Source: Alterisphingorhabdus sp038748365
GTDB lineage: Bacteria; Pseudomonadota; Alphaproteobacteria; Sphingomonadales; Sphingomonadaceae
Direction: 5' to 3'
DNA: 64,000 bases
Assembly: GCA_038748365.1 (NCBI GenBank)
Contig: JBCDIZ010000002.1
Coordinates: 248,001-312,000 of the forward strand
Both the position numbers and the translations under genes were made by a program. Shown in pieces: positions 49,165 through 57,215 of the stretch. The notes under the pieces are model-generated. The model searched no databases. It was not told the origin of the DNA and saw nothing but the letters and a program-made list of their open reading frames with translations. Every line of letters begins with the position of its first letter. Position 1 is the stretch's first letter.

Positions 49165-50963
49165 AAGACGCACAGCCACTTTCTGCCGACATTCTGATTG
49201 TCGGGGCAGGTCCGGCTGGCCTGGTCATGGCTTTGTGTTTGGCCAAGCTTGGCATTGGCAGCATCGTTGTCGAGCGCAATGCTGGAATAAATGAGCATCC
49301 CAAAGCGCATGAACTCAACGCGCGTTCAATCGAGATTTTGGCGATGCTCGGTATTTCACTGGAAGAATTGGCCGTAGAAGCGTCTCCTCCGAAAGATGGC
49401 TGTCGGATTGCCTTCTCGATGCGCATCAATGAGGAATTTGGCAGCATTGACCTGCTGCGTGACATTGACGACCCTGAAAAATATGCACGCCATCTGGCAA
49501 GTCCGCTCCCTTATATGAACATTTCGCAGACCGAGATTGAGCGCATTCTGCTTGAGCGTGTTTCGGCCAATCCGCTGATAGACCTTAAGCTTGAGCATCA
49601 ATGGCAATCGCACGAGGATGACGGAGAATATGTTCACTCGGTGATCTTGGATCGCCGCTCCCAAGAAGAGTTTGTCATTAGAAGCCCGTTTCTGATCGCT
49701 GCAGATGGTGCAGGTAGCAGCATCCGCAAGGCGCTCGGAATTTCAATGGCGGGCCCTGATAAGCTTCAGGATGTGATCGGGGCTTGCTTTGAAACCAGCC
49801 TGCGTAATGTCGTACAACGCCCTGCAAAACTCTATTGGGTGTTTGAACCCGATGCCTTTGGAACCTTTATCGCGCACCATATCGACAAGCGCTGGGTCTA
49901 TCATCTGCCAATCTATGCGCCATGGGAAAGCGCGGACGATTATCCTGAGCATGTAGTGGCCGAACGCATCAAGCGAGCGCTCGGTACACAGGACATTGAT
50001 ATAGAAATCAAATCGATGAGCGTCTGGCATATGACCATGCAGATTGCCGAACGTTGGCGTGACGGCCGTGTATTCCTTGTCGGCGATGCAGCACATCGTT
50101 TTCCACCCACTGGTGGGCTGGGGATGAACACGGGGATTGCCGATGCGCACAATCTTGCCTGGAAAGTTTCGGCTTTCCTGCGGGGTAACGCCACAGACAC
50201 ATTGCTTGATAGCTATGAGAGCGAGCGTAGGCCCGTTGCTTTGCGTAATGGCCAAGAAAGTGTCGTGAATTTCGAGCGGATGTTTGATTTGATCGATGCG
50301 CTTGGAGTTCCGCGGCATGGTGCCGAATCTCTGGCGAAACTCAAAAATAATGCGTTGTTTAGAGCACTACCTAAAAGCTGGGGCACAGCCTTGATGCGAC
50401 GGCTTAATGCAAGTGCGAGCAAGAAAATTCGAAACAAGCTGGATGATCCGCAGCATCGTTTGAAAATTGCTGAGATAGTGCGTGAGCAAATCCCGCATTT
50501 TGACCGAATTGGTCTGGATATCGGCTATATCTATGAAGAAGGCGCTTTGATCTGTGACCAGCACGCCATCAAGCATACTGCAGTCACGCAATACAGTCCT
50601 GAAGCCGTTCCAGGTGGGCGATTCCCGCATATCTGGCTGCAGGGAAACAGCGGTGCATCCTCATGCCATGATTTGATGAGCTATGGCTGCTGGACAATGC
50701 TCAGCGCCAATTCCAGCCCTCCTTGGGCGGATGCGACCAAAGATTTACCGGTCAAATCGATCGCGATTGATGCGCTAGATGTCGATCAGGACAGCAAGCG
50801 CCGTCTGAGAGATATTTGCAATATCGGCGGCGAAGGCGCGATACTGTTGCGACCTGATGGGCATGTTGCATGGCGAACCCATGAAAGCGTATCCAGCCTG
50901 TCAGAGCCATTGTCTCGCATAGTCGAAAAATGCGGCGTTAAACCATCCGCGTGTCAGCCTTGA
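49161..50963 (+). CDS. FAD-dependent aromatic-type monooxygenase (PheA/TfdB family, cluster I)
   Basis: Flavoprotein hydroxylase of 600 aa (PF01494). Dinucleotide motif ILIVGAGPAGLVMALCLAKL and the acidic end of the second strand VVERN; the DG segment LIAADGAGSSIRKALGI; and the FAD-ribityl motif VFLVGDAAHRFPPTGGLGMN. The C-terminal third is the thioredoxin-like domain of phenol-hydroxylase-type enzymes. Such enzymes hydroxylate a phenolic or related ring with NAD(P)H and O2. Third gene of cluster I; the next gene encodes an FAH-family hydrolase. Substrate unknown. Confidence 0.9.
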   Translation: MKDAQPLSADILIVGAGPAGLVMALCLAKLGIGSIVVERNAGINEHPKAHELNARSIEILAMLGISLEELAVEASPPKDGCRIAFSMRINEEFGSIDLLRDIDDPEKYARHLASPLPYMNISQTEIERILLERVSANPLIDLKLEHQWQSHEDDGEYVHSVILDRRSQEEFVIRSPFLIAADGAGSSIRKALGISMAGPDKLQDVIGACFETSLRNVVQRPAKLYWVFEPDAFGTFIAHHIDKRWVYHLPIYAPWESADDYPEHVVAERIKRALGTQDIDIEIKSMSVWHMTMQIAERWRDGRVFLVGDAAHRFPPTGGLGMNTGIADAHNLAWKVSAFLRGNATDTLLDSYESERRPVALRNGQESVVNFERMFDLIDALGVPRHGAESLAKLKNNALFRALPKSWGTALMRRLNASASKKIRNKLDDPQHRLKIAEIVREQIPHFDRIGLDIGYIYEEGALICDQHAIKHTAVTQYSPEAVPGGRFPHIWLQGNSGASSCHDLMSYGCWTMLSANSSPPWADATKDLPVKSIAIDALDVDQDSKRRLRDICNIGGEGAILLRPDGHVAWRTHESVSSLSEPLSRIVEKCGVKPSACQP

Positions 50964-51021
50964 TCTGGCTATGGACCGTTCTGCGATGATAGCATTCCTT
51001 ACCCAAGATTAGGATCCATAA

Positions 51022-52218
51022 ATGAAACGCTTTCTCAAAATTGGCTTAGGTCTCTCCGTGTTGACAGTGGCGGGTATGTTTGTGGCTTGGGCAACATCGC
51101 CTGACCCCCAATTCAATACCGCCAGTTTCGAAGACGAAGCCCTTGTCGAGCGCATAGCACCTATGAGCGAAGCGACGACTCTGGCGCAATTCACCGGCGA
51201 AGGTGCGGAGGCCCGCACACTGTTGGTCCTGTCCTTCTCCGAGGAAAGTGTGACGGGCATTGATTTGGTGGAGCTTGGCGGTAAGCTCAGCGCAGACCCA
51301 TTCAAAGCCTTGGCATCAGTCTCGACATTACCGACAGATATAAAGGCTGCACAAAGCTATCCTACCATCGAAGTCCCTATTGCCCTGCTTTTGCCAGCAG
51401 GCAGCAGCGGTGGTCGTCACATTGGCACAGGGACCAATTTCCCCGAGCATGCCGAAGAGGCCAATAGTGGATCGGTGTTCCAGTTCCCCAAATTTGGGGT
51501 CGCAACACCCGCCCGTACAACCGTCACAAGCCAGTCTGATATATTGCTCGACTATGAGGTTGAGCTATGCATGCGCTTCGACCGCGATATTGCCTCGCTC
51601 GAAGATTTTGATGCGGCTACAAAGGGCGTGTTTCTCTGTGGAGATTTCACCAATCGCAATGCGCTTGTCGAGCTGGCCGATCCGGACAATCTCGATTCAG
51701 GATCGGGTTTCAGTGATTCCAAGAGTGGACCGGGACACTTCCCGACGGGACCATTTCTTGTGATCCCAAAGGATTGGAAAGCATTTGTTTCGGATATCCG
51801 GATGACGACCAACCTCAATGATGAGCCAAGACAAGATGCGCGCGGTGGCGAGATGACACTCGATTTCCGCGAACTGGTGGCCAAGTCGCTTGGCGATATG
51901 TCCGAACCCCGATTTCTCTATCGCGATGGCTATGAGCTGCTCGCACCCAATGCCTCAATTGAGCAGAGCATGACCCTGATGTCGGGCACCTCGGAGGGTG
52001 TTATATTCACCACACCCAGTAGAGGCGATATCATCCACGCCATCTCCAACTATCTGCTCGCAGGCGGGCCTTTGGCTAGTTCAGGCTTTATGGAAGGTGC
52101 CAAGGCGACATTTATCGAGAACGAACTGGCGTCAGGCCACTTTCTGCAACCGGGTGACACGGTGAGGCATGGCTCATCCTATCTTGGCAATATCGAGGTG
52201 AAAGTCGTCAGCGAATAG
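51022..52218 (+). CDS. FAH-family hydrolase with N-terminal membrane anchor (cluster I)
   Basis: Protein of 398 aa. Residues 5-24 form a hydrophobic signal or anchor (KIGLGLSVLTVAGMFVAWA). The rest fits the fumarylacetoacetate hydrolase fold, which cleaves C-C bonds or hydrates/decarboxylates oxo-acids: metal ligands Glu179 and Glu181 in DYEVELC, Asp208 in VFLCGDFTNRN, then SGPGHFPTGPFLVIPKDW, RQDARGGEMTLDF and LQPGDTVRHGSSYLGNIEVK at the end. Export of an FAH-type enzyme is unusual. The 3' end overlaps the convergent tetR-1 by 11 bases. A catalase-like role was considered and dropped. Confidence 0.82.
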   Translation: MKRFLKIGLGLSVLTVAGMFVAWATSPDPQFNTASFEDEALVERIAPMSEATTLAQFTGEGAEARTLLVLSFSEESVTGIDLVELGGKLSADPFKALASVSTLPTDIKAAQSYPTIEVPIALLLPAGSSGGRHIGTGTNFPEHAEEANSGSVFQFPKFGVATPARTTVTSQSDILLDYEVELCMRFDRDIASLEDFDAATKGVFLCGDFTNRNALVELADPDNLDSGSGFSDSKSGPGHFPTGPFLVIPKDWKAFVSDIRMTTNLNDEPRQDARGGEMTLDFRELVAKSLGDMSEPRFLYRDGYELLAPNASIEQSMTLMSGTSEGVIFTTPSRGDIIHAISNYLLAGGPLASSGFMEGAKATFIENELASGHFLQPGDTVRHGSSYLGNIEVKVVSE

Positions 52219-52822
52219 CGGCGATAATCTCACGGGATTTTTCCGTGCAGTGGTCCATTAAAACTGCTCGCCAACTGCGCCGCACATGGGCAATGCCTTC
52301 GGCGCTGGAAAAAAAGCCCGAGGCCCACATGCCGAGCACCGAGAGCAGGATGGTTGCTAGATGGTGACTGAGGTCATCCGCGCTGGTCTCTTCGTGCAGC
52401 TCATTATTGGCAATTGCCTGAATAACAAAGGCGTGTGTAATTGCCGTCATTTGCACCAGTCCATTATGCGATGGTGCCGTATCTTCCGCGATCATGATCT
52501 CACGCAGGATAGCGCGATAAAATGCTTCGTCTTTCTCAAAGAACTGCTGAGCCTGATCAAGTGCTCCCAACAATAGCTCTAGCGCTAATCGGTTTGCCTG
52601 TGGTGACGACAGCTGTGAAGTATCGAATTCTGCTGTCATCATCAGTGAAATCAGAACATCGTTTTTTGAACCGAAAAGATTATAGGGTGTAGCAATGCTC
52701 ACTCTGGCTTCTTCCGCCAGCCGACGCATTGTGAGCTTCTTGATACCCTCCTTACGGATGATAGATTCTGCGGCCTCGCATATTTTTGCGCGGTTCAAAT
52801 TCTTGGCTTTTTCGCGGTTCAT
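52208..52822 (-). CDS. TetR-family regulator 1 (cluster I repressor)
   Basis: Regulator of 204 aa. The N-terminal TetR helix-turn-helix reads AKICEAAESIIRKEGIKKLT, MRRLAEEARVSIATPYNLFG and SKNDVLISLM. The C-terminal ligand domain is diverse, as expected. It overlaps the cluster I hydrolase gene tail to tail. An operator of the same 16-bp type as before cluster I lies 19 bases upstream of its start and overlaps a good -10 box (TATAAT on the minus strand, 52840-52845), indicating autorepression. Upstream on the same strand is the cluster II hydrolase gene, 46 bp away. Ligand unknown, presumably a pathway compound. Confidence 0.92.
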   Translation of the reverse strand: MNREKAKNLNRAKICEAAESIIRKEGIKKLTMRRLAEEARVSIATPYNLFGSKNDVLISLMMTAEFDTSQLSSPQANRLALELLLGALDQAQQFFEKDEAFYRAILREIMIAEDTAPSHNGLVQMTAITHAFVIQAIANNELHEETSADDLSHHLATILLSVLGMWASGFFSSAEGIAHVRRSWRAVLMDHCTEKSREIIAAIR

Positions 52823-52840
52823 TCTCGCTTCTTAACAAGA

Positions 52841-52856
52841 TTATAACGCGTTTCAA
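52841..52856. promoter_or_regulatory. TetR-1 operator, copy 3 (autoregulation)
   Basis: TTATAACGCGTTTCAA fits the same consensus as the two copies before cluster I, and overlaps the candidate -10 of tetR-1. Confidence 0.68.
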
Positions 52857-52868
52857 CCGAGGTAATCC

Positions 52869-53879
52869 CTAGGCATTAATTTTGGCCTCGCTATAGTCTG
52901 ATCCCTGCATCACCCATGTGTCAAAATTCCGTTCCATGCCTTGTGAAAAGGTGTCGAAGAAAAATGCATTTGCCTTCTGACTTATTGCTGCGCCGGGAGC
53001 CAGCGATTCAGAGGAGTGGAACGTGCCGGGTGCATACATCAGTTTTACCGGCACGGCGGCATCAGATAGTCGTTGCGCAAAGGTGATTGTTTCATCGAGA
53101 AACGGGTCATGCTCGCCAATATGCGTTGCTGTTGGCGGTAGGTCAGCTACATTTTCTGCTCGTGCCGGGGCCGCGTCACTTGGAATGGTATCCGGGTTCG
53201 CTACCAAATCTCCCAAATATAGTGACCATGCCAGCTTGTTGCTCTTAGTGTTCCAAACGGGTGCATTGTTATTGATTGATGATGGCGTGTTCATCCTGTC
53301 GTCTATCATGGGATAAATCGGCATCTGGAAAGCGATTTTTGCACTTTTCCGGTCACGCGCTCGCAGTGATACGGCGATCGCCAGACCGCCACCTGCACTA
53401 TGGCCTATCAGCGCAATGTCATCATCATTGGCATAAGCTTGCCTTCTATTCTCATCGAGCCAGAGCAGAGTCTGATAGCAATCATCAATTGCTGCTGGAT
53501 AAGGCGCTTCCAGTGACTTGCGATAATCCGGTGCAACCACTGTGCACGCTTTGGTTTCGATCATTCCAGCTATTATCTTGCCAGCGATTTCCGGATTGCC
53601 AACCGCATATCCGCCACCATGCAGGTAAAGTACGGGCGGTAACGCTTCGTCGTCCGCCGCATCTGCAGGGCGGTAAATGCACAAGCGGATTTTCCCCGCT
53701 CCATCCGACCTGTCGATCCATAGCTCTTTCAAAGAAACACCATCGGGCGTGGCGCTCTTATATCTTCTGCCCAGCCAATAGATGAAGCGAAAATACCATA
53801 GGGCAGGCCGCATCAACAACCGCGACAACGTCGCCGCCGTGCGTAATTCTGGATCTATATCACTCTGTTTTACAACCAT
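52869..53879 (-). CDS. Alpha/beta hydrolase, hormone-sensitive lipase type (cluster II)
   Basis: Carboxylester hydrolase of 336 aa (PF07859). Oxyanion motif HGGG (87-90) in LYLHGGGYAVGNPE, nucleophile Ser161 in IGHSAGGGLAIAV, Asp in EHDPFLDETI and His in GTFHSSESL. No signal peptide, so cytoplasmic. Divergent from the TonB receptor, with a perfect TetR-type palindrome between them, and followed by tetR-1. It is one of two esterases in the cluster and could open the ester or lactone made by the Baeyer-Villiger enzyme. Confidence 0.92.
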   Translation of the reverse strand: MVVKQSDIDPELRTAATLSRLLMRPALWYFRFIYWLGRRYKSATPDGVSLKELWIDRSDGAGKIRLCIYRPADAADDEALPPVLYLHGGGYAVGNPEIAGKIIAGMIETKACTVVAPDYRKSLEAPYPAAIDDCYQTLLWLDENRRQAYANDDDIALIGHSAGGGLAIAVSLRARDRKSAKIAFQMPIYPMIDDRMNTPSSINNNAPVWNTKSNKLAWSLYLGDLVANPDTIPSDAAPARAENVADLPPTATHIGEHDPFLDETITFAQRLSDAAVPVKLMYAPGTFHSSESLAPGAAISQKANAFFFDTFSQGMERNFDTWVMQGSDYSEAKINA

Positions 53880-53924
53880 AAATCCTCTCTAACACACTTT
53901 ATAATAGCTTTCTATATCATTTGA

Positions 53925-53940
53925 TGATAGTCCACTATCA
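53925..53940. promoter_or_regulatory. TetR-2 operator, copy A (perfect palindrome)
   Basis: TGATAGTCCACTATCA is a perfect 7-2-7 palindrome in the divergent promoter between the hydrolase and the TonB receptor. It shares the core TAGT-YC-ACTAT with 60258-60273. In both places a TTGA stands directly before it at the same spacing, probably part of the -35 box. Confidence 0.75.
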
Positions 53941-53977
53941 CTAAGATGGGTAAAACCCACACAAAAATAGGGAGGAT

Positions 53978-56497
53978 ATGATGCTTTTATCTAAGCATTT
54001 CAGCTTTTTGCTATCAGCAAGTGCGCTTGCTCTGACAGCCGTTCCAGCGTTGGCGCAGGAGGGAGGCGATAAGGAAAATCCGGATTTGGCGGCAAATGAC
54101 GATACGAGTGTAGACATTGTTGTCACCGCTGAGCGCCGTGAGGATACGTTGCTGAAAACGCCGATCTCGCTCTCTGTTTTCACATCGCAAGAGCGCGACA
54201 TATTGGGCATCATTGATTCAGAGGATATTGCTGACTTTACTCCGGGGCTGAATTTTCAGAACAGCCCCAATCGGCTTTCTATCAGGGGTATTGGCCGACT
54301 CGATAATGCATTGGGAACGGATCCGGGGATTGCAACTTATGTCGATGGGGTGTTCGTTTCAGATACCCAATCGCTTGATCGTGCACCGCTCTTTATAGAA
54401 CGCATAGAAGTGCTGCGCGGACCGCAAGGGACTTTGTTCGGTCGTAATTCGGTTGGCGGGTTGGTGAACATTATCACCAAACGTCCGGAGTTCACCTCCG
54501 AGCAAGAAGCGCGGTTTCGGGTTGGTTCGTTTGGAACCCTTACAGGGCAGTTCACGACAACCGGCTCACTTTTCGGATCGGATAACACGGCCTATCGGCT
54601 CAACCTGTCAGGGATACTCCAGCTCGACGGACGATATGATAACACATTCTCGGGTGTTCCGGATCTTGCGCGCGACAATGAAGAATATGCCATTGAGCTG
54701 CAGATTTCGCATTCTTTCTCTGACAATCTCGACCTGTGGCTGCGGTATCGGACGGAGCATACCAACGGCCGTTCCGTGCCATCAAGGCGAACAGAACCTT
54801 ATGACTTCCGCGGACCCGGTGCACCACCGCTAACCTATTTCGGAGCGCTTCAGCCTAATCCCCTTTTTGGTCTGGATGAAACCAACCCGGCTGTCGATGA
54901 TCCGCTGACACAAAGACTGGATTTCTCTGGTCGTCAGAGCCTGAACGATGTGCACGAGGTTGTCGGTGAGCTGACCTGGGATGTTGGACCGGCGCTTATC
55001 CGCTATATTGGCTCTTACCAGACACGCGATTTCGATTTTGCTGTTGATGCTGATGGTACAGCGCGTGCGTCGCATACTCTCAGTCCGCTCGATCCCAGCA
55101 TTCAGGATCCTCTGGGGACAGTGACCTCGACATTCTCGGTCAACGATATTCTTGATACCAATGAAACAACCAGCCACGAGATTCAGTTTCTGTCGAATGA
55201 TGACAGCAATTTGCGATGGATAGCTGGCCTTTATTATTATCATGAAAATTCACTACAGGATTTCGGGATCAGCTCGCCACAAGCAGTTGCTGCTGGCACG
55301 CCGCAACTGTTTGACTTTGCGAATACAACAGGCGCCTGTCTGTTTGGCTTTGCACCCGATTTTATTTGCGGCCTTGGTGGAGTAGCAGGCGACGCGAACC
55401 CCGATAACAACACCTATTTTCAGACCGGTGACCTCACGGTTGATTCCTATGCGGCCTATGGCCAGATCGATTGGGAGTTTGTGCCGGGTCTTACGCTCAA
55501 AGCGGGCCTGCGCTATACACGCGATGAGAAAGAGGGCTTCGAGGCGCAGCAAATATATGCCTATAATCCCTTTGGTGCCTTTGGCGCGGGCACAGGTGTT
55601 GCGGCTCCCATTCCCTGGATACAGCTTACCCCCAACAATAATGAACGCACTCTGGAAAACTCCTGGGATGCTGTGACGGGTATCATTGGCTTGAACTATG
55701 AATGGGACGCGAATAGCGTTCTCTACGCCCAATATAGCCGCGGCTATAAGGCTGGGGGTATGCGACTGGGTCTGCTCCCTCCCGATGACCCCACGACACC
55801 AGAAGATGAACGTTTTGTCGATGAAGAGACAGTCGATGCATTTGAGATCGGTGCGAAAACTCTGGCCGCTAATGGGCGTCTCCGGTTGGCCGCGAGTGCC
55901 TTTTATTATGATTATAAAAACCTGCAGGCTCCAATCGACTTCGTCAACCAAGGCGGCATTGTGCAGCCGCTCATCGTGAATGTGCCGGAATCGCGTACAT
56001 TCGGCTTCGAGTTTGAGATGTTCTGGCTGATTACCGATAATTTCAGCCTGGGAGGCAATTACAGCTTCCTGGATACCGAGGTAACGTCCTTTCCGACGTT
56101 GGTGGCTAATCCGCCACTTGGGATTGTACAGTCACTCGAAGGCAATACATTGCCGCGTTCTCCGCGCCATTCGGGCAATGTCAATGCACGCTATACCTTC
56201 GATCTGGTTGGTGGCAGTGACCTCACCATTATCGGTAACTGGACCTTCACCGATGATCTGCACAACACATTGTTCGATGACCCGATCTATACCATCGAAG
56301 CTAATGACCGCTTTGGTTTGCGGGCCTTGTGGAACAACGCCAATGGCGATGTCACAATCATCGCAGCAATTGATAATTTCTTTGATAATAATGCGCCCAA
56401 TAGCGTGACCGTTTCGACACCTGATGCGGGCTTCTCGCGGCTTGAAGACTTTGTCAATCAGCGGACATTTTTCGTCGAGATTCAGAAGCGGTTTTGA
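53978..56497 (+). CDS. TonB-dependent receptor (cluster II)
   Basis: Outer-membrane receptor of 839 aa. Signal peptide (SFLLSASALALTAVPALA, then QEG), plug with DIVVTAERREDTLLKTPISL, NRLSIRGIGRLDNALGTDPG and IERIEVLRGPQGTLFGRNSV, then a barrel ending in an aromatic residue (RTFFVEIQKRF). AGGGAGGAT precedes the start. The sphingomonad DIVVTAERR type is often used for organic substrates. Its position inside an esterase/monooxygenase cluster under the same operator suggests that it imports the substrate of cluster II rather than iron. No Fur-like site was seen here. Confidence 0.92.
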   Translation: MMLLSKHFSFLLSASALALTAVPALAQEGGDKENPDLAANDDTSVDIVVTAERREDTLLKTPISLSVFTSQERDILGIIDSEDIADFTPGLNFQNSPNRLSIRGIGRLDNALGTDPGIATYVDGVFVSDTQSLDRAPLFIERIEVLRGPQGTLFGRNSVGGLVNIITKRPEFTSEQEARFRVGSFGTLTGQFTTTGSLFGSDNTAYRLNLSGILQLDGRYDNTFSGVPDLARDNEEYAIELQISHSFSDNLDLWLRYRTEHTNGRSVPSRRTEPYDFRGPGAPPLTYFGALQPNPLFGLDETNPAVDDPLTQRLDFSGRQSLNDVHEVVGELTWDVGPALIRYIGSYQTRDFDFAVDADGTARASHTLSPLDPSIQDPLGTVTSTFSVNDILDTNETTSHEIQFLSNDDSNLRWIAGLYYYHENSLQDFGISSPQAVAAGTPQLFDFANTTGACLFGFAPDFICGLGGVAGDANPDNNTYFQTGDLTVDSYAAYGQIDWEFVPGLTLKAGLRYTRDEKEGFEAQQIYAYNPFGAFGAGTGVAAPIPWIQLTPNNNERTLENSWDAVTGIIGLNYEWDANSVLYAQYSRGYKAGGMRLGLLPPDDPTTPEDERFVDEETVDAFEIGAKTLAANGRLRLAASAFYYDYKNLQAPIDFVNQGGIVQPLIVNVPESRTFGFEFEMFWLITDNFSLGGNYSFLDTEVTSFPTLVANPPLGIVQSLEGNTLPRSPRHSGNVNARYTFDLVGGSDLTIIGNWTFTDDLHNTLFDDPIYTIEANDRFGLRALWNNANGDVTIIAAIDNFFDNNAPNSVTVSTPDAGFSRLEDFVNQRTFFVEIQKRF

Positions 56498-56511
56498 GGA
56501 TCTTCCCCACA

Positions 56512-56548
56512 TGGGCTCCGCCACGAAATGGCGGGGCTCCTTTTTATT
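56512..56548 (+). terminator. Terminator after the cluster II TonB receptor
   Basis: The stem CCGCCA / TGGCGG is extended by GGGCT / GGCTCC with wobble pairs, followed by TTTTTATTTC. Confidence 0.75.
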
Positions 56549-56575
56549 TCAATCTTTCTATTGCAGGGCGTAAAT

Positions 56576-57202
56576 TCAGTCCCTGATGACAAGATGCTTG
56601 AACTGGCTTTCCACACGGTCAACGGTTTCGAGCGTTTCACGCATAAAATCCGTCTCTTGGCGGATAAATCGGCGAATGACGGCAGCATTTCCTGCAATCA
56701 GCATTCCGGCAACCAGCCTCGGCATGCCGACATCGTCAGCGCTCATGCGGAAATCTTTGGCGAGCGACTGACAAAGTTCATTCTCATAATCGATCTGGAT
56801 GCGCCATAGGCCGAACAATGCCGGCATGCTCTCTGCCTTGTGCTGATAGAGCTTTCGGTACTTGCCGATATCTTTCAGAAATTCGCGATAGGCGAATATG
56901 AGCCATTCCCGCCACATTTCGAAGGTATCGCTGTCATGGTCTTTACTCATATAGCTGCGAAAACGATCAAGCCATAACTCATCGCCAGCGACCATCAGGC
57001 TGACCTTGTTCGGGAAGTGGCGATAAAGCGTCTGGACATGGATACCTGCGCGCTCGGCAACGTCCTCAAGCGTCACATCATCGAGTTGACGCTCAAAAAA
57101 CAGCTCCAGCGACGCTTCGAGTATTTTCTTGCGCGTTTCGGCCTTTTTTTTCTGACGCTTGGGGTAGCTGATCGGCGCTAGAATGGTGTCATTATCATCC
57201 AT
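56576..57202 (-). CDS. TetR-family regulator 2 (cluster II repressor)
   Basis: Regulator of 208 aa. Basic N-terminal tail (KRQKKKAETRKK), then the helix-turn-helix ILEASLELFFERQLDDVTLE, DVAERAGIHVQTLYRHFPNK. The C-terminal domain is helical, ligand unknown. It is the last gene of the esterase-MFS-tetR run, 13 bp after the MFS gene, so it is expressed from the divergent promoter that carries operator copy B. It is therefore the best candidate to bind the TAGT-YC-ACTA sites and to control its own level. Confidence 0.92.
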   Translation of the reverse strand: MDDNDTILAPISYPKRQKKKAETRKKILEASLELFFERQLDDVTLEDVAERAGIHVQTLYRHFPNKVSLMVAGDELWLDRFRSYMSKDHDSDTFEMWREWLIFAYREFLKDIGKYRKLYQHKAESMPALFGLWRIQIDYENELCQSLAKDFRMSADDVGMPRLVAGMLIAGNAAVIRRFIRQETDFMRETLETVDRVESQFKHLVIRD

Positions 57203-57215
57203 GTCTCTTGAGGCC

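Noticed and set aside
51022..52218. Catalase-like haem protein
   Set aside because: The motifs DYEVELC, VFLCGDFTNRN and RQDARGGEMTLDF fit the FAH fold and not a catalase.
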